The position numbers and the translations under genes are program-made. From NCBI GenBank assembly GCA_020637595.1, contig JACKKE010000005.1:62001-126000 (forward strand): 64,000 nucleotides of DNA. Direction: 5' to 3'. Positions 60,269 to 64,000 of the stretch are shown piece by piece. Below the pieces are notes generated by a model. That model saw only the letters and a program-made list of their open reading frames with translations. It ran no database searches and was not told the origin of the DNA. The number at the start of each line of letters is the position of its first letter. Positions within the stretch are counted from its first letter, which is position 1. Source of the DNA: Rhodobacter sp. Lineage in GTDB: Bacteria > Pseudomonadota > Alphaproteobacteria > Rhodobacterales > Rhodobacteraceae.

Positions 60269-60432
60269 ATGCCGGATTGGCGGCGGCGGCAGGCGGGGCG
60301 CATCTGGGACACCTCCGGGTGCGGCCCGCCTCGATGACCGAGCGGCCAGGAACAGAGCTACGTCGAACGTCGGTTGGAGCGGCCCGGCAAAGGCTGGCTT
60401 CAAAGGCCGTGTCGATCGGTGAGGAGGCCGCA

Positions 60433-60478
60433 ATTGTTGCGCGGCGCCCGCGCGAAACAGCGATTGTCGCGCGGCGCC
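60433..60478 (+). repeat. Two 16-bp direct repeats with 30-bp period
   Basis: ATTGTTGCGCGGCGCC and ATTGTCGCGCGGCGCC differ at one base and start 30 bases apart. They lie just before the convergent HTH/membrane protein gene stop, at the change from operon to accessory DNA. No function assigned. Confidence 0.45.
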
Positions 60479-60490
60479 ATCATCAAGCGC

Positions 60491-61255
60491 CTACTGGCTT
60501 ACCCGGATTTCGATAGCATCGCCATAAAGGGTGATCTGCTCGGTGCCCGGATGCGTCGCGGTGAACAGGATGGCGCGCACCTCGACCTGTTCGCCGCAAC
60601 TGCGGCTGTGGCGCATCCCCACGCCGCCGTCCGTCAGCACGCCCGTCACCAGTTCCGGAAGACGGCCGCGAATACTCTCCCATGTCGGAGCCCCTTCGCA
60701 GCCGCGGCTACGAACGCCGTGGATGATCGCGGAGTCCCCAACTTTGAGGGAAACGCTGGGCGCATATTCGATGACGACGGCCTCGGACGCGGCACCAGGA
60801 TCGGGGGTTTCAGCGGGCCGGTCGGGTGGGAGCGACAAGGTCGCAGCCCCCAATGCGCAGACCAGGATGACGCCGGCCGCAACAGCCGACCTTCGCCGTT
60901 TCGGAAACCGCGTGCTGACTTCGGGCCGAGGGGAATCGGGTGCGGGGCCTGCTGCCCGCATCGGCCTGGCTTCGCGATAGAGCCGGTTCCAATGCTCCCG
61001 AAGGCCCGCATGATGATCAATCGCCAGGACTTTCCCGAGCAACATGAAGTTGCGGCGCTGCGCGATATGGATGCCTTGCCGCCAATTCTGGAGGTTCTTT
61101 ACCGCGGCGTCGAAGGCGGCTTGCGTCTGGTTGCCGCTCGCTGCGCAAAGTGCTTCGGCCAGCGCCATGTTGTCGTGGTGCCCCTGCTCGACGCACAAGG
61201 CATCGAGCAACTCGTGCCACTGTTGAAAGGCTTCCCAGTCGCGCGTTGCCTGCAT
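60491..61255 (-). CDS. Membrane protein with cytoplasmic HTH-like region
   Basis: A 254-aa protein. The N-terminal 100 residues are helical and soluble (LAEALCAASGNQTQ, LQNWRQGIHIAQRRNFMLLG), resembling a DNA-binding or signalling region. One membrane segment (AVAAGVILVCALGAATLSL) follows near residues 128-146, then a periplasmic part with two cysteines (SRGCEGAP, SRSCGEQ). The ATG follows GGAGGGGAG. I do not recognise the family. The architecture is of a one-pass signalling or regulatory protein. It is less GC-rich than the core genes. Confidence 0.6.
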   Translation of the reverse strand: MQATRDWEAFQQWHELLDALCVEQGHHDNMALAEALCAASGNQTQAAFDAAVKNLQNWRQGIHIAQRRNFMLLGKVLAIDHHAGLREHWNRLYREARPMRAAGPAPDSPRPEVSTRFPKRRRSAVAAGVILVCALGAATLSLPPDRPAETPDPGAASEAVVIEYAPSVSLKVGDSAIIHGVRSRGCEGAPTWESIRGRLPELVTGVLTDGGVGMRHSRSCGEQVEVRAILFTATHPGTEQITLYGDAIEIRVSQ

Positions 61256-61455
61256 CTCCCCTCCAAAGTCAGGCCTCCAGGAAGCGTAGGGGCATGCGAT
61301 TGATCCTGCAAGGAAATCCAGAAATTTCTTCCGAGGCTTCGGTTTCTTCCACGAATCCGCGCTGCCCTGCACGGTCATCGAGGCTATGGACCTCTTGAGG
61401 CGGCGTGACCCGCTTCCGACAAGTTCCATGACCATCGAACAGGAAAGGGCAATCC

Positions 61456-61923
61456 ATGCCTCTCAGATCTCTCGCTACGTTGGCGTTTTCCGCCGGTGCG
61501 CTTGCTGTATTGGCCGCTTGCACGCCCACGGGTGGCGGACCTGCGTCCCCGTCGATGCCGACACAACCCTTTGCGGTGACGCGCGTCGACATCAGTCCGA
61601 TGACCACGGCCAGCCTGTGTCGTGATCTCGGCGGGCAGGGGCAGAGCCCGACCGTAACCATCCGGCACAGCGCTACAGCGGGCGTGCCCATGCGCCTGCA
61701 CATGCAAGACAACATGAGCAACGGCAACACCTTCGATCACGGCAGCACCCGCGTCATGTCGGACGGCTCCGGGACGACGGTGGTGAGATACGCTTTCCGG
61801 CCGCCATGCAACACCACGAACGGCCGCCGCAATTCGCATTATCGGCTGACCGTGGAGGCCGGCGGCACATCGCAGGTCGTCTCGTGGGGACGCTTCGATT
61901 CGGCGTCGAGGACAATTCGGTAA
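61456..61923 (+). CDS. Lipoprotein of unknown function
   Basis: A 155-aa protein with a lipobox LAAC after a short hydrophobic leader (ATLAFSAGALAVLAAC), so it is expected to be lipid-anchored. The mature part is beta-rich, with SNGNTFDHGSTRVMSDGSG and a final VSWGRFDSASR. AGGAAAGGG lies 7 bases before the ATG. No family recognised. It is divergent from the membrane protein gene, about 200 bases apart. Confidence 0.65.
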   Translation: MPLRSLATLAFSAGALAVLAACTPTGGGPASPSMPTQPFAVTRVDISPMTTASLCRDLGGQGQSPTVTIRHSATAGVPMRLHMQDNMSNGNTFDHGSTRVMSDGSGTTVVRYAFRPPCNTTNGRRNSHYRLTVEAGGTSQVVSWGRFDSASRTIR

Positions 61924-62423
61924 CGGCCAGCGGCTGGCCCGCTGACCGGCGCCCACGACGCGCGCCGACATGGCGGCGTGGGAGGGTTGCCGCGTGGGCT
62001 CGATCGGAAAAGCGTTTGCCCCGGCGTCGAGGACGTCGGGGCTGAGCATCGCCAATGTCGTGGTTCGGCGCTTGCCTGAAGCTCCGAACCACACCGCGTG
62101 TCAGCCAGAGGCCTGCGAGGAGCGGATTCCGTCGAGTTCTTTTTGGTCAAAGAGGTTCGGGGGCCTGTTTCGCAAACGAAGCTGGCCGGGTTGGACAAGT
62201 TTGCACGCTGATTGATCGTGTATTCCCGTCACGGGATCGCGCTGAACCGCGTCCTGTATCGTGTTCCTTGAAGCTGCTCGGCTTTCGACACGGCCCCGGT
62301 TGCGCCCGCCAGCGCGCCGGGGTTTTCCGTTTGCGATGTAGCGTCCAGAGCTGCAACGTGTGCGGCCGCACAGATTGCCCCTCGCCCCGAAGGGCTACAT
62401 TTTTCGCGAATTTGTTGAAAATC
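61924..62423. other. 500-base gap beside the attachment site
   Basis: I see no supported gene or RNA. There are only short shadow frames and one weak hairpin, GCCC CGAA GGGC, followed by ACATTTTT near 62390. The composition is mixed, as expected at the edge of inserted DNA. Confidence 0.5.
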
Positions 62424-62471
62424 TGGTCGGAGTGAGAGGATTCGAACCTCCGGCCCCTGCCTCCCGAAGGC
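62424..62471 (-). other. tRNA-Pro(CGG) 3' half, attachment site of an integrated element
   Basis: On the minus strand it reads GCC, the anticodon loop TTCGGGA (anticodon CGG), GGC, then the T arm GGAGG TTCGAAT CCTCT, the acceptor strand CACTCCG, A and CCA. The 5' half does not match: the 7-bp acceptor partner and the last two pairs of the anticodon stem are missing. A 48-base tRNA 3' fragment breaking in the anticodon stem, facing an integrase gene, is the expected junction of a tyrosine-recombinase element. Confidence 0.75.
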
Positions 62472-62638
62472 TAAGGAATTAGTGATCCAGCGCATTCAGT
62501 CTGCGCCTTCCCTACACCTATCACGTTTGATTTTTCAATAAAAATGGTGTTCTACTAGGTTGTGGCGCTCTTCGAGGGCGCGCCTCGATTTGCCCTGATT
62601 TACCCACCCCGTGCTTCCTATGTGCTTCCGGTAACGAA

Positions 62639-63230
62639 ATGGCCCAAGACCGACTGACCAAGACCGTAGTGGACAAACTCGCACCGCGAGACAAAGAGTA
62701 CTTTGTCTGGTGCGGGAAACTTGCGGGCTTTGGTGTCCGGGTCTGGCCGACTGGTCGCAAGGTTTTCGTGGTCCAGTATCGCGCGGGAGGCCGCGAAGCA
62801 CCCACACGCCGAAAATCGCTGGGCGTCTATGGCACCGTCACGACCGACGAGGCCCGCAAAGCCGCAGAATCCTATCTGGCATCCGCACACCTTGGAAACG
62901 ATCTGGTTGGGAAGGAACGGCAGGCGCGAGTCGAAATGACCGTAAACCAGCTCTGCGATGACTACATCAAGCACGGGATGACGACCAAGAAGCCGAGCAC
63001 CATCAAAACTGACCTCGGGCGGATCAACGGTCACATCCGCCCGTTGGTCGGGAAAAAGAAAATCAGCTCTTTGACCCGGCGCGACGTCGAGCAGCTTTTG
63101 GTGGACGTGGCCGAAGGAAAGACAGCGCGAGACGTTCGCACAGAGAAGGGGCGCTCAATCATAACGGGCGGCAAGGGCACCGACCCGAACCGTTCGGCTC
63201 TTGGGTGGCATCTTCACCTACGCCATGAAC
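62639..63230 (+). pseudogene. Tyrosine integrase (P4 type), frameshifted and cut by an IS
   Basis: N-terminal DUF4102-type domain (FVWCGKLAGFGVRVWPTG, VVQYRAGGREAPTRRKSLG) and the start of the SAM-like core-binding domain (DDYIKHGMTTKKPSTIKTD). Near 63190 the frame shifts: the other frame gives TRTVRLLGGIFTYAMN, the expected continuation, so one or two bases are missing. The IS3 element then begins directly after ATGAAC, and the whole catalytic R-H-R-Y domain is lost. It is a dead remnant of the element that used the tRNA site upstream. Confidence 0.82.
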
Positions 63231-63289
63231 TGAATAGCCCCTAGATTCGTGGACGCCTTCTTCCCTAATTTTGAGGCAAGGAGGCCGAG

Positions 63290-63595
63290 ATGGGCAAAGG
63301 CAATTTCAGCGACGAGTTCAAGCGTGACGCGGTCGCGCAGATCACTGAGCGGGGCTACCCGGTTGCGGAGGTGTCGCGACGGCTCGGGGTAAGCGCGCAC
63401 TCGCTCTATGCGTGGAAGCGCAAATTCGCGAAGGCGTCGTCTGGCGAGTCAGAGAAGGATGCGGAGATCCGGCGTCTGAAGCGGGAGCTGACGCGGGTGA
63501 CCGAGGAGCGCGACATCCTAAAAAAGGGCGAGCCATTGTCCGCCATTGGTCCGAGGACAATGGCGAGCGCGTATTTCGCCAGGGATGCCAAGTGA
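63290..63595 (+). CDS. IS3 transposase OrfA
   Basis: A 101-aa protein with the helix-turn-helix YPVAEVSRRLGVSAHSLYAW and the leucine-zipper region EIRRLKRELTRVTEERDILKK. It then carries an unusual 12-residue insert (GEPLSAIGPRTM) before the normal end ASAYFARDAK. GCAAGGAGGCCGAG precedes the ATG. The slippery run A AAA AAG at 63520-63526 lies directly before the insert, so the OrfAB transposase is expected to be made by -1 frameshifting. Confidence 0.9.
   Translation: MGKGNFSDEFKRDAVAQITERGYPVAEVSRRLGVSAHSLYAWKRKFAKASSGESEKDAEIRRLKRELTRVTEERDILKKGEPLSAIGPRTMASAYFARDAK
63520..63564 (+). promoter_or_regulatory. Slippery site and stimulatory hairpin for OrfAB frameshift
   Basis: A AAA AAG is followed by an inverted repeat, GCCATTGTCC (63532-63541) with GGACAATGGC (63555-63564), with a 13-base loop. 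This is the arrangement expected of a -1 frameshift signal. The hairpin coincides with the 36-base insert. Confidence 0.7.
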
Positions 63596-64000
63596 GATAC
63601 GCGTTCGTGGCCGAGCATCGCGGGAGGTTCTCCGTGCGGGCGATGTGCCGATGCTTGCGCATTCAGCCGAGCGGCTTCTATGCGTGGCTGAAGGCACCGC
63701 TGAGCAAGCGGGCCCAGGAGGATCAACGGCAGACAGCGCTGCTGAAGGAGGCCTGGGTAGAGAGCGGCAAGGTCTATGGTCACCGCAAGCTGCACGACGA
63801 TCTGATCGAACAGGGCGAAAGCATCTGCGTGAACCGTGTGGCCCGTCTCACCAAGCTGGCCGGGATCAAGGCTCAGATCGGCTATAAGTGCCGCCCCGGA
63901 AAGTATGGCGGCAGGCCGTCGGTCGTTGTCGACAACACCCTGGATCGGCAGTTCGACGTGCGCACGCCGGACAAGGTCTGGGTCACCGATATCACTTACA
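63592..64000 (+). CDS. IS3 transposase OrfB (runs off the window)
   Basis: The N-terminal part of the integrase-core transposase: VRYAFVAEHRGRFSVRAMCR, then LRIQPSGFYAWLKAPLSKR, VYGHRKLHDDL and a final VRTPDKVWVTDITY, where the last Asp is the first of the DDE triad. The GTG overlaps the OrfA stop (GTGA) and is in the -1 frame. The rest of the catalytic domain lies outside the window. Confidence 0.92.
   Translation, partial: MRYAFVAEHRGRFSVRAMCRCLRIQPSGFYAWLKAPLSKRAQEDQRQTALLKEAWVESGKVYGHRKLHDDLIEQGESICVNRVARLTKLAGIKAQIGYKCRPGKYGGRPSVVVDNTLDRQFDVRTPDKVWVTDITY

Larger units (their letters stand above)
63231..64000 (+). mobile_element. IS3-family insertion sequence (left part)
   Basis: The element starts at TGAATAGCCCCTAGATTCG, directly after the interrupted integrase, and contains overlapping orfA and orfB in the -1 arrangement of the IS3 family. 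The right end is beyond the window. Insertion into the integrase gene is clear from the protein continuity lost at this point. Confidence 0.82.

Noticed and set aside
62472..62510. A full tRNA including a D-arm-like GCGC palindrome (62490-62506)
   Set aside because: The acceptor and anticodon stems cannot form with the 3' half, so the palindrome appears to be coincidence in element DNA.
1..64000. CRISPR arrays, riboswitches or rRNA genes
   Set aside because: No regularly spaced repeats, no recognisable aptamer cores and no rRNA sequence were seen. Only rnpB was found as a structured RNA gene.

Overview
The window is high-GC chromosomal DNA of an alphaproteobacterium, most likely a member of the Rhodobacteraceae (Rhodobacterales). 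This is inferred from family-typical neighbours: a Cys-free rpmG, a LysR/DUF1127 divergent pair, MhpA-like hydroxylase beside DUF2783, clpS next to an rsmC-like gene, a PraR-type XRE regulator and an alphaproteobacterial type A RNase P RNA. A CtrA-type site, a sigma-32-like promoter and a GC-rich intergenic repeat also fit. No species can be named from sequence reading alone.

Layout. 1-6.5 kb: end of an ion transporter, ilvE-type aminotransferase, truB, two tandem Sel1-repeat secreted proteins, arginase and carA. 6.5-9.9 kb: a processive GT2 glycosyltransferase with an MshEN-like N-terminus behind a near-perfect CtrA box, a GntR/FCD regulator and a pyrimidine 5'-nucleotidase. 10-15 kb: a UbiH-like monooxygenase, then an aromatic-hydroxylase cluster (MhpA-like FAD enzyme, DUF2783, MBL-fold hydrolase) with a divergent MarR regulator. 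15-26.5 kb: patatin, a double 4Fe-4S COG1600-type protein, an SDR lacking its catalytic Tyr and Lys, rsmC-like methyltransferase, clpS, a HAD phosphatase, a PBP5-type carboxypeptidase with SPOR domain, a methyltransferase, hemC, mnmH and hisN. 26.5-33.4 kb: XRE regulator, quinone oxidoreductase behind a 14-bp inverted repeat, LysR, DUF1127, BAX inhibitor-1 behind a sigma-32-like promoter, DUF4342, rpmG, a polyprenyl glycosylphosphotransferase and rnpB.

33.4-47.7 kb: a secreted protein, an orphan LuxR regulator, metG, a repeat-built secreted protein followed by a Cys-rich trypsin-like protease, pheT, and a compatible-solute locus in which a GH13_18 phosphorylase converges on glucosyl-3-phosphoglycerate synthase and phosphatase genes. 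47.9-50.5 kb is a small envelope-protein island with a PliG-like g-type lysozyme inhibitor, a META-domain protein and a fused LprI-MliC inhibitor. 51-60.3 kb is an apparently undescribed catabolic operon under a divergent AraC regulator: DUF1254, GST, MFS transporter, DUF2306-type membrane protein, and an aldehyde dehydrogenase joined in frame to an acyl-CoA ligase. The MFS gene is broken by an exact 16-bp tandem duplication.

60.4-64 kb is accessory DNA: an HTH/transmembrane protein, a lipoprotein, the 3' half of a tRNA-Pro(CGG) that looks like an attachment site, a frameshifted tyrosine integrase and an IS3-family element that interrupts it and runs off the window. The strongest leads are the ALDH-ligase fusion operon with its 16-bp duplication, the lysozyme-inhibitor island, the glucosylglycerate locus, and the CtrA-controlled glycosyltransferase.
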